NCBI GenBank assembly: GCA_019429255.1
Contig: JAHYIY010000009.1
Span: 1 to 64,000 of the forward strand
DNA from: Desulfuromonadales bacterium
GTDB lineage: Bacteria > Desulfobacterota > Desulfuromonadia > Desulfuromonadales > Geopsychrobacteraceae
Direction: 5' to 3'
DNA length: 64,000 nt
The notes beneath the pieces are model-generated. The model did no database searches and was not told the DNA's origin. It saw nothing but the letters and a program-made list of their open reading frames with translations. A program made the translations under genes and the position numbers. Each line of letters starts with the position of its first letter. The first letter of the stretch is position 1. Below are positions 1 through 10,309 of this stretch, one piece after another.

Positions 1-1538
1 GGCGGCTTGCTGGAGATATCATAGACCACCCGGTTTACCCCTTTCACCTCGTTGATGATTCGGTTGCTGATACGGGCGAGGTCGGCGTAGGGCATGGGGT
101 ACCAGCCGGCGGTCATGAAATCTTTGGTCTCGACCGCACGCAGGGCGATGACGTATTCGTAGGTACGGCCATCCCCCATCACCCCCACCGATTTGACCGG
201 CAGGAAGACAGCAAACGCCTGACTGATCTTGTGGTAGTGACCGCTCTCGTAGAGTTCGTCGATATAGATGGCATCGGCGCGGCGCAGAATATCGCAGTAT
301 TCTTCTTTAACCTCGCCCAGCACCCGCACTCCCAAACCCGGGCCGGGGAAAGGATGACGCCAGACCATCTGTTTTGGCAGACCGAGTTCTTCGCCGACGG
401 CGCGAACCTCATCCTTGAACAGTTCACGCAAGGGCTCGAGTAATTTGAGCTTCATATAGTCGGGCAGACCACCGACATTATGATGACTTTTGATGTTATG
501 GGCCTTACCGGTCTTGGCCCCGGCCGATTCAATGACATCAGGATAGATGGTCCCCTGGGCCAGCCACTGGGCATCCTCAACCTCGGCGGCCTGCTCTTCA
601 AAGATATCGACGAACAGGTTACCGATAATTTTGCGCTTTTTCTCCGGGTCGGCCTCCCCTTTCAAACCATCATAAAAACGCCGTTGGGCGTTAACCCGTG
701 TCACCTTGACACCGAGGTTGCCGGCGAAGGTGGCCATCACCTGATCACCTTCGTCAAGGCGCAACAGGCCGTTGTCGACAAAAACACAGTGGAGCTGATC
801 ACCGATGGCGCGATGGATCAGCGCCGCCGCCACCGAGGAATCCACGCCACCTGACAGACCGAGGATCACCTGCTCGGTGCCGACCTGTTCACGAATACGG
901 GCGACGGCATCATCAACAATCTTCCCTGGCGTCCACTGCCCGCTGCAGCGACAAATTTTACGGACAAAGGTGCTCAACATCAGCTCTCCCTGAGGGGTAT
1001 GATTCACCTCGGGGTGAAACTGCACACCATAGAGGTTGCGCTGGGGGTTCTGGATGGCGCACACCGGCGCGTTAGTCGTTCGGGCAACGACCTCAAAGCC
1101 GGTAGGCACATCCTCAACGTGATCACCGTGGCTCATCCACACCGAACTGGTGCCTTCGGTAAAAAATCCGTCAAAAAGGTCGCCCGGCCGGCCAACCGCC
1201 TCAAGCACGGCATGACCGTATTCCCTTTTTCCTGCCGCCACTACCTTGCCACCGAAATGCTGGCTCAGCAACTGCATGCCGTAGCAGATACCCAGAACCG
1301 GCACGCCAAGCTCAAACAGAGATTCCTCAACCGGCGGGGCATCAGCGTCGTACACTGATTTGGGGCCACCAGACAGGATAATGCCGCTGGGTTTGAAAGC
1401 ACGAATCTCAGCCATGGTCATATCATAGGGATGAAGCTCGCAATAAACCCGCGACTCGCGCACCCGGCGGGCAATCAATTGGGTGTACTGGGAACCAAAA
1501 TCAAGGATCAGAATCCGTTCGCTGTGGATAGTTGACAT
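1..1538 (-). CDS. guaA: GMP synthase (glutamine-hydrolysing), 3' end cut by window edge
   Basis: Converts XMP to GMP with glutamine as nitrogen donor in the cytoplasm. The minus-strand frame is open from the ATG at 1538 to the window edge, giving 512 visible codons. The last visible residues are DISSKPP, so only a few C-terminal residues should be missing. The N-terminal class I amidotransferase domain shows the nucleophile motif GICYGMQ and the downstream FHPEVNHT histidine/glutamate motif. The ATP pyrophosphatase P-loop [10 protein letters not shown] follows, and then the dimerisation domain with [11 protein letters not shown]. It starts one base after the guaB stop, so the two are almost certainly one transcript in the order guaB-guaA. 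Confidence 0.97.
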   Translation of the reverse strand, partial: MSTIHSERILILDFGSQYTQLIARRVRESRVYCELHPYDMTMAEIRAFKPSGIILSGGPKSVYDADAPPVEESLFELGVPVLGICYGMQLLSQHFGGKVVAAGKREYGHAVLEAVGRPGDLFDGFFTEGTSSVWMSHGDHVEDVPTGFEVVARTTNAPVCAIQNPQRNLYGVQFHPEVNHTPQGELMLSTFVRKICRCSGQWTPGKIVDDAVARIREQVGTEQVILGLSGGVDSSVAAALIHRAIGDQLHCVFVDNGLLRLDEGDQVMATFAGNLGVKVTRVNAQRRFYDGLKGEADPEKKRKIIGNLFVDIFEEQAAEVEDAQWLAQGTIYPDVIESAGAKTGKAHNIKSHHNVGGLPDYMKLKLLEPLRELFKDEVRAVGEELGLPKQMVWRHPFPGPGLGVRVLGEVKEEYCDILRRADAIYIDELYESGHYHKISQAFAVFLPVKSVGVMGDGRTYEYVIALRAVETKDFMTAGWYPMPYADLARISNRIINEVKGVNRVVYDISSKP

Positions 1539-1539
1539 C

Positions 1540-3084
<1,545 letters not shown>

Positions 3085-3138
3085 TTACCAGCCATCAGAC
3101 ATCGAGAGGTAAAAAAAATGAAAAAACGGCACGACCTA

Positions 3139-4237
3139 TCAGGGCGATCCGCGCAATAAATAGGCTTCAATAAAAGCTTCTATGTCACCGTTGAGGACAG
3201 CATCGGTGTTGCCGGTTTCATAACCGGTGCGATGATCCTTGACCATACGATAAGGGTGCAAAACATAAGAACGAATCTGGCTCCCCCAGCCAATCTCCTT
3301 TTTATCTTCAGAAAAGGCCGCGGCCTCTTGTTCTTTTTTGCGGATTTCCATTTCGTACAACCGCGCCTTAAGCTGTTGCAGTGCCGTTGCCCGGTTGGCA
3401 TGCTGGGAACGCTGATTCTGACAGGCAACAACAATGCCGGTAGGCATGTGGGTGATCCGAATGGCTGAATCGGTCTTGTTGATATGCTGCCCACCGGCGC
3501 CACTGGCGCGATAGGTATCGACCTTGATATCCTTGTCTTCCACCACCACCTCAATAGACTCATCCAGCTCAGGAAACACAAACACCGAACAAAAGGAGGT
3601 ATGGCGGCGAGAATTGGCATCAAAAGGGGAAATACGCACGAGGCGATGGATACCACTCTCGGAGCGCAGATAACCGTAGGCGTAATCACCGCTGACGTTG
3701 ATGGTGGCACTTTTCAGACCGGCATCATCGCCGGGCTGATATTCGGTAAATTCGGTTTTAAACCCCTTATCCTCACAATAACGCAGATACATGCGCAGCA
3801 GCATGTCGGCCCAGTCCTGGGCTTCGGTGCCACCGGCACCGGCATTGATGCTCAAGGTCGCATCGCCGGCATCATGGGGGCCGGACAGCATGCGCGCAAA
3901 TTCCATGGCAGCGATCTTCTTTTCCAGGGCAGGGAGCATGGCATTTACCTCTTCGAGGGTTGCCTGGTCCTCCCCTTCCTCGCCCATTTCAATCAGTACC
4001 GTAGCGTCTTCAAGCTGCTGATTAACAGCAAGGCAGTCTTCAACAACCTTCTGCAGCCGGGTGCGTTCGCGCAGCAACTCCTGCGCCTGCTCCCCCTTAT
4101 TCCAGAAATCGGGACGGGCGATCTCCGCTTCTAACTCAGCGACCCGTTCCTGTTTGACTGGAACGTCAAAGATACCTCCAGAGCTCTTCAAATTTTGTCT
4201 GCAATCCCTTGACGATCTCTTTTGGTTCGCGAAACAT
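3139..4237 (-). CDS. prfB: Peptide chain release factor 2, expressed by programmed +1 frameshift
   Basis: Recognises UGA and UAA stop codons and triggers peptide release at the ribosome. A short first frame starts at the ATG at 4237 (AAGGAG about ten bases before it), runs 23 codons and stops at UGA (4168-4166). Shifting +1 at CTT TGA C joins it to the 342-codon second frame, giving about 365 aa, the normal RF2 length. The second frame carries the anticodon-like SPF motif (VRISPFDANS) and the hydrolysis motif GAGGQ. Without the shift the protein would lack its N-terminus. The GGAGG element just upstream of the slip site is what the known RF2 autoregulation needs. Confidence 0.96.
4165..4182 (-). 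promoter_or_regulatory. prfB +1 programmed frameshift site
   Basis: On the minus strand this reads CTGGAGGTATCTTTGAC: a Shine-Dalgarno-like GGAGG, then TAT, the slippery CTT, the in-frame stop TGA and a C. This is the classic RF2 autoregulatory arrangement. Low RF2 lets the ribosome pause at UGA and slip forward, whereas high RF2 terminates translation after 23 codons. Confidence 0.95.
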
Positions 4238-4359
4238 GATGATTTACTCCTTAAAAAAATGTCTCTCTAACGGGTGGTCTAACCAACGGGTTGGGCAGGA
4301 CAATCAACTATCTGGTCGATCAGGTCAAGGGCTAATTTGCCTGCTCAAATCGTGATAAA

Positions 4360-5007
4360 TTAACGCCGTATATGAATCTGGCGCGCCAGTGACTCATCCA
4401 CGGCGAATTGTGAATGTCCGACTTTGAAAATATAGCTGGGAAACTTCTGCATCAACAGAATATCGCTGCCGGGCAAAACCCCCATGCCCATCAGTTTCTG
4501 CATTTTTTTATCATCACTGGCCGCCAGATAGGCAATTCCTCCTGTTTCCCCCGCCTTGAGCTCAGTCAAAGGGACAATCCCCGGCGAACCGGAACGTCGC
4601 GCTTCGGAGCAGCAATCGCCCGGCGGAATAGGGTTGCCGTGGGGGCAGGTACTGGGATGATTAAGCAAGGTACAGAGTTTGGTGTCGACCCCCTGGCGCA
4701 GCAGATGTTCAAATATACAGGCCTGCTCGTTACCTTCCTCCCCTTCGATGCCAAGGATATCCATGGTCAGACGTTCGGCCAGGCGATGCCTGCGCACCGT
4801 CATGCGCGCTTCGGCCTCCCCTTCACGGCGCAGAAAAATCCGGTTATCACGAATTTCAACAAACGCGCGCTGGAGCAGATCCTGTATTTCTTCAGCATCA
4901 GCGGCAAGCTGCAGATCAGCCAGCAGGCAGCCAACCTGATCACCTTCTACCGTCAGGATCCACAGGGACTCAAGAACTTCTTCAGCCTTTTCTGACAATA
5001 GTTGCAT
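4360..5007 (-). CDS. DtxR/MntR-type metal regulator fused to a FeoA domain
   Basis: The protein is 215 aa. The N-terminal part resembles a DtxR-family winged helix followed by the dimerisation and metal-binding helices (RHRLAERLTMDILG, then EHLLRQG and HPSTCPHGNPIP). The C-terminal 75 residues are a FeoA/SH3-like domain (PLTELKAGETGGIAYL, then KKMQKLMGMGVLPG). It probably senses metal and may also supply the FeoA function for the adjacent FeoB. I chose the ATG at 5007, with GAGG upstream, rather than the longer open frame to 5154, which overlaps the preceding gene. It lies four bases after the small zinc-ribbon gene and so is in the feoB operon. The exact DNA target is unknown. Confidence 0.85.
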   Translation of the reverse strand: MQLLSEKAEEVLESLWILTVEGDQVGCLLADLQLAADAEEIQDLLQRAFVEIRDNRIFLRREGEAEARMTVRRHRLAERLTMDILGIEGEEGNEQACIFEHLLRQGVDTKLCTLLNHPSTCPHGNPIPPGDCCSEARRSGSPGIVPLTELKAGETGGIAYLAASDDKKMQKLMGMGVLPGSDILLMQKFPSYIFKVGHSQFAVDESLARQIHIRR

Positions 5008-5011
5008 TTGC

Positions 5012-5194
5012 TTAGCCTCTTTTCTTGGTTGAAGACAGTAATCGTCGCAGCATTTTACCGGGCAGGGGATTGGCGTAACCACACCAGGGGCAATGAATTT
5101 TCTTGCAGCCGCCGAAGCAACTGCCACAGGAAGGCCGTTTGGGATCAACCTCAAGGTTGTCCGGCAGCTCGCGATGACAAAAACCGCAGATCAT
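5012..5194 (-). CDS. Small cysteine-rich zinc-ribbon protein coupled to FeoB
   Basis: A 60-aa protein with seven cysteines: CGFC near the start, then CGSCFGGC and CPWCGY. The pattern suggests a zinc ribbon or rubredoxin-like knuckle. It has no membrane segment, so it is unlike the membrane-anchored FeoB-associated Cys-rich proteins of other bacteria. The start at 5194 overlaps the feoB stop as ATGA, a sign of translational coupling. Its position between feoB and the dtxR-feoA fusion suggests a role in ferrous iron uptake or its control, but I do not recognise a named family. Confidence 0.75.
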   Translation of the reverse strand: MICGFCHRELPDNLEVDPKRPSCGSCFGGCKKIHCPWCGYANPLPGKMLRRLLSSTKKRG

Positions 5195-7149
5195 AAAAGC
5201 AAGCCGGTCACCACCAGAATCCGGTTGAGCAACCATCCCGAGCTGAAGGCAAAAACGGTGACAAAGATAAAAATTGCCACAGCAATACGGAAACCACGCT
5301 CCTTGAACATCACCAGAAACTGGGCGACACAGGGAACAAAAAGGGTCAGGGTCACAGCGGCAACGGTCAGCTGGGTGACATTCAAGATACCGGCCATCTG
5401 CAGATCATACAACCCGGCAGCGCCAAAATCGCGGCGGAAAAACCCGAACACAAAGGCAGTGGTGGCCTCGGTGGGCAGACCTATCGCCCTGACCACCGGT
5501 GAAAGCCCGGCAATGACCGCATCCAGGGTATTGGTCATTTTCCCCGCCCAGAGAATCACCGAGGCGAGAATAAACAGGGGGAAAATTTCAAAGAAGTAGC
5601 TCTTCATGCGTGTCAGGGTCTTAACACCGACATTATACAACTGTGGTCGCCGTAGCGGTGGAATCTCCATATAGAAGACCGGCTTTTCCCCCGGCAGCAA
5701 GCGATCGGCAAGAACACCGACCAGCAAAAATGCAAAGAGCAGGAAGATGGTCCATACCGCCAGGGCCGATGGCGCTGAAGACAGCAATCCGAGAATCACA
5801 CCCAGCTGCGCACTACAGGGAATGACCAGGGCCAGCAGCAGGGTCGAAATCACCCGCTCGCGGGTCGTTTCCAGGGTGCGGGTTACCAGGGTGGCCATGG
5901 TGTCGCAGCCAAAACCCAGCACCATGGGGATAACCGCCCGACCGGAGAGTCCGATTTTCTTGAAGATGCGATCAAGCATCATCGCCAGACGCGGCAGATA
6001 GCCACTATCTTCAAGTACCGAAAAGACCAGAAAAAAGGAGCCGACAATCGGCAGCACCAAGGCGACGGCGTAGCGCACCCCCAGGGTCCAGACCCCGTAT
6101 TCCCCGGCGATCAGTTCAAACAGCCATTCCGGCGTGAGGTATTTTTGCGCAAAGGCAATGACCGGCGGATTGATGTACTCTTCAAACAGAAATCCTTCGA
6201 GAAAATCGACCAGGGTACCGGCCCCGAAAACGCCGACAAACTGGAATAGCCCGAAATAGATCACCAGCAACAACAACGGCACGCCGGTGTAAGGGTTCAT
6301 CATCCAAGCGGATAATTTTTCGCCAAAGGATTCTTGCGCTGCCTGTGTCTGTATGACGACGCCGTCGAGCATCTGTTTGCTGATATGACGCCGCTCCATA
6401 CCAATCTGCAAATGCAGATCAGCACGGCGCCGAAAACGGATTTCCCGTAACAGCTCAACCAATGCGTTATGCTGGTCGCTATCCTCCTGCTGCTCGACCA
6501 ACTGCTTGATATCCTCATCACCCTGAATCAGCAGCATCCCCAAAGCGCGTTTACTTAACCGATACTCCCCGTTCAGCAACCGGACAACGGCAGTAATATC
6601 CTGTTCAAGGTCATTGCGATAAACAAACACCTTATGCGGGCAGACGCAATAGTCTTTGATGGCGGCAAAGAGTTCTTCAAGGCCGACCTTGCGCTTCATC
6701 ACCGCGCCGATCACCGGGACCCCGAGACGCTGCTGCAACCGTTCCAGATCAAGCTTCATACCGAGGCGCTCGGCTTCATCAAGAATATTAACCACCAGAA
6801 CAATCGGCAGACCGGCCTCGACCAACTGCAAAGTCATGGGGAGCATGCGCTCAATATTGCGCGCATCAATCACGTGCACCACAACGTGAGGGTCTTTATG
6901 GAGCAGGATCTGTCTACCGACCCGCTCTTCTTCCGTGATCGGCATCAGAGAATACATACCGGGGGTGTCGAGAATCTCGTAGCGCTGTTCGTTGATAACA
7001 CAGTGCCCCGACGACACCTCAACCGAGGTACCGGGGTAATTGGAGACGGTGGCGTATGCCCCGGTCAGAGCATTAAAGAGAACACTTTTGCCGACATTCG
7101 GGTGGCCGACAAGAATAACTTTGGGCAATGGAGACACTGACTCAGACAT
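5191..7149 (-). CDS. feoB: Ferrous iron transport protein B
   Basis: A 652-aa inner-membrane Fe(II) transporter with an N-terminal GTPase. G1 is GHPNVGKS (residues 15-22), the G3 motif DTPGMYSL is near residue 60, and a four-helix regulatory segment follows. From about residue 280 there are two gate-like hydrophobic repeats. The C-terminal motif GFFRRDFGAAGLYDL is typical of the family. The start at 7149 has only a weak ribosome site. The gene lies 41 bases after fur and overlaps the next small gene by four bases, so fur-feoB-zinc ribbon-dtxR/feoA appears to be one operon. No separate feoA gene is present. Confidence 0.96.
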   Translation of the reverse strand: MSESVSPLPKVILVGHPNVGKSVLFNALTGAYATVSNYPGTSVEVSSGHCVINEQRYEILDTPGMYSLMPITEEERVGRQILLHKDPHVVVHVIDARNIERMLPMTLQLVEAGLPIVLVVNILDEAERLGMKLDLERLQQRLGVPVIGAVMKRKVGLEELFAAIKDYCVCPHKVFVYRNDLEQDITAVVRLLNGEYRLSKRALGMLLIQGDEDIKQLVEQQEDSDQHNALVELLREIRFRRRADLHLQIGMERRHISKQMLDGVVIQTQAAQESFGEKLSAWMMNPYTGVPLLLLVIYFGLFQFVGVFGAGTLVDFLEGFLFEEYINPPVIAFAQKYLTPEWLFELIAGEYGVWTLGVRYAVALVLPIVGSFFLVFSVLEDSGYLPRLAMMLDRIFKKIGLSGRAVIPMVLGFGCDTMATLVTRTLETTRERVISTLLLALVIPCSAQLGVILGLLSSAPSALAVWTIFLLFAFLLVGVLADRLLPGEKPVFYMEIPPLRRPQLYNVGVKTLTRMKSYFFEIFPLFILASVILWAGKMTNTLDAVIAGLSPVVRAIGLPTEATTAFVFGFFRRDFGAAGLYDLQMAGILNVTQLTVAAVTLTLFVPCVAQFLVMFKERGFRIAVAIFIFVTVFAFSSGWLLNRILVVTGLLL

Positions 7150-7190
7150 ACCGGTACGTTCTTTCGGTGTTCAGGCTAGAGAAAACATGG

Positions 7191-7622
7191 TCAGGAGGGC
7201 TGGCTGCACTTGATACAGCGACCATAAAGTTCATGACGATGACTTTCTACTGAAAAATCATAGCGTTCCGCCACCTCACGCTGCAACTGCTCGATGCGCG
7301 GTTCGACAAACTCAATAATTTTACCACAGCGGGTACAGACCAGATGATCGTGATGATGATCGCTGTAGAGCGGCTCAAAACGGGTCTGACCATCACCAAA
7401 ATTGAGCTCCACCGCGATGCCGCACTCAGTGAACAATTTCAGCGTGCGATGGACGGTGGCATAGCCGATACGTGGGTGGTCTTTGCGCAATACCTGATAA
7501 AGCTCTTCGGTGGAATAATGGAAAGAAGAATCAAGAAAGGTTTCGAGAATAATCAACCGCTGACGGGTATTTTTCAACCCTTTGTTACGCAGATGCTGAT
7601 TAAATACTAATGCTCGATTCAT
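7191..7622 (-). CDS. fur: Ferric uptake regulator family repressor
   Basis: A 143-aa Fur-family protein with an N-terminal winged helix (KNTRQRLIILETFL, then PRIGYATVHRTLKLF) and the metal-binding histidine cluster YSDHHHDHLVC. Two CxxC pairs, CTRC and CIKC, bind structural zinc. The start at 7622 was chosen over the longer frame to 7709 because GAGAGGAG precedes it and the product then has normal family length. It leads the feo operon and has a Fur-box-like palindrome upstream, so autoregulation is likely. PerR-like peroxide sensing cannot be fully excluded from sequence alone. Confidence 0.9.
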   Translation of the reverse strand: MNRALVFNQHLRNKGLKNTRQRLIILETFLDSSFHYSTEELYQVLRKDHPRIGYATVHRTLKLFTECGIAVELNFGDGQTRFEPLYSDHHHDHLVCTRCGKIIEFVEPRIEQLQREVAERYDFSVESHRHELYGRCIKCSQPS

Positions 7623-7710
7623 CGTTATCGCTCCTCTCGATACTACCCAGCCAACTGGTATCCATTCGGAAACTCCACAAGGAGTTAAGGCCTTAAAACC
7701 GGAAACCAAC

Positions 7711-7725
7711 TGAAATTGAGTTTCA
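7711..7725 (-). promoter_or_regulatory. Fur box upstream of fur-feoB operon
   Basis: TGAAATTGAGTTTCA is a 7-1-7 inverted repeat with one mismatch, close to the known TGAAAATNATTTTCA type Fur site. It lies 89 bases upstream of the fur start codon in the gap between ccdA and fur. It fits iron-dependent autoregulation of fur and the feo genes. Confidence 0.7.
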
Positions 7726-7776
7726 AAAACTAGAGCAAGAGGAACGAAAGATCAAGTAAAAAGACGAAGGAAAAAA

Positions 7777-8529
7777 TCAACCCAGTTCGGTGGGGAAAAC
7801 CTGGTACAGGAAAATAGCAATTCGACTGAACTGATCGAAAAACAGCAGGACACCAGCAACCATCAGCAACACCCCGGTGGCAATTTCTACAAAGCGGATA
7901 TAACGTTTGAAGCGATCGAAGAAATTGAGAAAAGAATGAAACAGCAGCCCCGATATGAGCAGCGGGATTCCCAGGCCGGCAGAATAAAAACTCAACAGTA
8001 ACACCCCTTGCCAAACGCCGCCGGTAGTGCCGGCAGCAATCGCCAGGATGGCTCCCAAAATCGGACCGATACAAGGGGTCCAGCCGGCGGCAAAGGCGAT
8101 ACCGACAACAAAGGTACCAACCAACCCGGCCGGTTTATGACGTACGTGTAGACGTTTTTCACCCAGCAAAGAGGTAAAACGGAACAAGCCGCTTAAATGG
8201 ACACCGAATAGAAAAATGACCACTCCGCCGACCTTCTGAATAACCCCCAGGCTTTCGCGCAGATAGTATTGAACCGACGCCGAGGCCAGACCGGCCATGG
8301 CCCCCAGGGCAATAAACACCACCGAGAAACCGGCAATAAAGATCAGGCTGTGAACAAACACCCGGGTTCTGGCCCTGGTATCGTGCTGAGACAGATCCAG
8401 TTCACTGAAGGACATACCGGTAATATAGGTCAGGTATGAAGGGACCAGAGGAATCACGCAGGGAGAAGCAAAAGAGAGAATTCCCGCCATGAAGGCGATC
8501 CAGATTGTAATATCGCTCCCGATATCCAC
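7777..8529 (-). CDS. ccdA: CcdA/DsbD-like thiol-disulfide transmembrane protein
   Basis: A 250-aa polytopic membrane protein with about six hydrophobic segments. It contains the conserved SFASPCVIPLVPSYL motif near the N-terminus and GWTPCIGPILGA in the fourth segment. The two cysteines in these PC motifs carry reducing electrons from cytoplasmic thioredoxin to the periplasm. The start is GTG (8529). The gene lies 15 bases downstream of a ResA-like thioredoxin lipoprotein gene. Together they form a cytochrome c maturation or envelope thiol-reduction pair. Confidence 0.92.
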   Translation of the reverse strand: MDIGSDITIWIAFMAGILSFASPCVIPLVPSYLTYITGMSFSELDLSQHDTRARTRVFVHSLIFIAGFSVVFIALGAMAGLASASVQYYLRESLGVIQKVGGVVIFLFGVHLSGLFRFTSLLGEKRLHVRHKPAGLVGTFVVGIAFAAGWTPCIGPILGAILAIAAGTTGGVWQGVLLLSFYSAGLGIPLLISGLLFHSFLNFFDRFKRYIRFVEIATGVLLMVAGVLLFFDQFSRIAIFLYQVFPTELG

Positions 8530-8544
8530 GTAATAAAAGCCTTG

Positions 8545-9066
8545 TCAGTTTTTCAGCAGAGATTCGATCATGCGGTAGGTCGGATTCTGCATCCAGTCCC
8601 GACCGCCGATAATATGTTCAACAACCGTACCGTCACGATCAATAATATAAGACTCCGGGTAGCGAAAAACACCATACATTCCCTGTACTACCGCCTTGCC
8701 ATCGAGGAGGATAGGGAAGCTGTAGGAGTTGCGCAGCAGATACTGGCTGACAACCTGATGGCCGTCTGCCTCCACATTGACCGCCAGAAACACCAGTCCT
8801 TCCTCCTTGAACTGCTGGTACAGGCTCTCCATTGTCGGTTTTTCTTCACGACAAGGGGGGCACCAGGTGGCCCAGAAATTGATCACCACAACTTGTCCAA
8901 GATAATCGGAGAGGGAGACCCTTTCCCCCTGCATATTCACCAGGGTGAAATCAGGAGCCGGTTTTCCCACGGCAACAGACGAGCGCGGCGGCCCCCCTGA
9001 ACACCCTGAGAGCAGCAGCAAACTGGTAACAACAAGCACCAGGGCCGATATTTTTTTTAACAACAC
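8545..9066 (-). CDS. ResA/TlpA-type thioredoxin lipoprotein
   Basis: A 173-aa envelope thiol-disulfide oxidoreductase. The N-terminus is a lipoprotein signal with lipobox LLSGC at about residues 18-22. The AhpC/TSA-like fold follows with the active site ATWCPPCRE. The start codon is GTG, with GAGGA seven bases upstream. It probably receives electrons from the CcdA-like protein encoded directly downstream and reduces apocytochrome CxxCH cysteines or other periplasmic disulfides. This would suit an organism that makes multiheme cytochromes. Confidence 0.9.
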   Translation of the reverse strand: MLLKKISALVLVVTSLLLLSGCSGGPPRSSVAVGKPAPDFTLVNMQGERVSLSDYLGQVVVINFWATWCPPCREEKPTMESLYQQFKEEGLVFLAVNVEADGHQVVSQYLLRNSYSFPILLDGKAVVQGMYGVFRYPESYIIDRDGTVVEHIIGGRDWMQNPTYRMIESLLKN

Positions 9067-9361
9067 GGTTATTCCTCTTTTTTGATATGCGCTTGCATCC
9101 TCAAACGACAGGCGCCAGTGTAGGGATGGATTACTGGATTTTCAATGTGCTTTGACACAGAAGCAGTATCAGCGCCACCAGACGCTGTAAAATTTTTCCA
9201 CAAGGATCAACCACAAAACATATAGAAACCTGAATATTGAATTGTAGGTTAAGCGATCTGTCCGGTCAACAACAATCTGTTGTCATATCAGCAGCGCGGA
9301 TGGACAATGGACAGCGGCCCCGTTTTTGATCTATTTTAGCGGCGCCCCCAGGAGAAGCCCG
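9067..9361. other. Intergenic gap between divergent resA and AEC transporter genes
   Basis: About 295 bases without a gene I can support. It should hold the divergent promoters. The only clear signal is AGGAGAA before the AEC transporter start at 9362. A minus-strand 84-aa frame over 9266-9520 overlaps the real AEC gene and is a shadow. Confidence 0.5.
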
Positions 9362-10309
9362 ATGCAGCCCTTTATTGAAACGATCATTATTGTCATGCCG
9401 GTCTTTCTGGTCATTGCCCTGGGCACCCTGCTGCGGCGTCTCGGGTTGATGGATGACAATTTTCTGAAACATACCAACAAACTGGTTTATGTGGTTTTTC
9501 TCCCTCTGCTGCTGTTTCATCGTATCGGCCAGGCGGATTTCAATGTTTTTTTTAATCCCGCGCTGGTCGTCGGCTCATCAATCGCCATCACTGCCGGCTT
9601 TTTTGTCTCGTACGGTTATGCCAGTCTGCGGCGCTATCCCGGCCCGGTCAAGGGGAGCTTCAGTCAGGGGTCCTTCCGTGGCAATCTGGCCTATGTCGGG
9701 CTGGCCATCTGCATGAACGCCTACGGTGAAGAGGGGTTGACCAGCGCTGGTATCCTGATGGGGTTTCTGGTACCGGTGCTGAACTTTTTTGCCATTCTGG
9801 CCCTGCTGCTGCCGCACCAGGGGCACCGGCAGGGAAATAAAACCAACTGGCTGCGCCAGCTGGCGCTGAACCCCCTGATTGTCGCCTCATTTCTCGGTCT
9901 ACTGTGGAGCTTTTTTGAACTGCCGCTACCGATCATCATCGACCGTGCTCTCGATATTTCCACTGGCTTGTCGCTACCGTTGGCACTATTGGCCATCGGT
10001 GGCACCTTTTCTTTAGGGCAACTCAAAGGGGATTTAAAAATTGCCGGGCTGGCGACCCTGATCAAGCTCGCCCTGCTCCCCCTGATCGCCACTGTTATTC
10101 TGATCCCCCTGGGGGTCAGCGGCCAGGATCTGGGGATCGGCATTCTCATGGCGGCAACCCCGGCAGCGACAGCCACCTACATCATGGCACACCAGATGAA
10201 GGGGGATGCTGAACTGGCCGGCTCAATCGTCATGCTCTCCACCCTGTTGTCGGCGCTCAGTTACACCATCGTCCTGCTGATTCTAAAAGGAACCGGACTT
10301 CTACCATGA
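9362..10309 (+). CDS. AEC (auxin efflux carrier) family transporter
   Basis: A 315-aa inner-membrane protein with about ten hydrophobic helices, typical of the AEC/malonate-permease family (bile/arsenite/riboflavin transporter fold). It opens with IIIVMPVFLVIALGTLLRR and ends with the characteristic MAATPAATATYIMAHQ region. The ATG at 9362 is preceded by AGGAGAA and was preferred over an upstream ATG at 9326. Its stop overlaps the start of the next gene by four bases (ATGA). The substrate is not predictable; relatives move malonate, malate or other small organic anions. Confidence 0.85.
   Translation: MQPFIETIIIVMPVFLVIALGTLLRRLGLMDDNFLKHTNKLVYVVFLPLLLFHRIGQADFNVFFNPALVVGSSIAITAGFFVSYGYASLRRYPGPVKGSFSQGSFRGNLAYVGLAICMNAYGEEGLTSAGILMGFLVPVLNFFAILALLLPHQGHRQGNKTNWLRQLALNPLIVASFLGLLWSFFELPLPIIIDRALDISTGLSLPLALLAIGGTFSLGQLKGDLKIAGLATLIKLALLPLIATVILIPLGVSGQDLGIGILMAATPAATATYIMAHQMKGDAELAGSIVMLSTLLSALSYTIVLLILKGTGLLP

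Noticed and set aside
3139-4191. prfB starting at 4191 with an internal ATG
   Set aside because: The first residues are encoded in the upstream frame through the CTT TGA C slip site. ATG at 4191 has no ribosome site.
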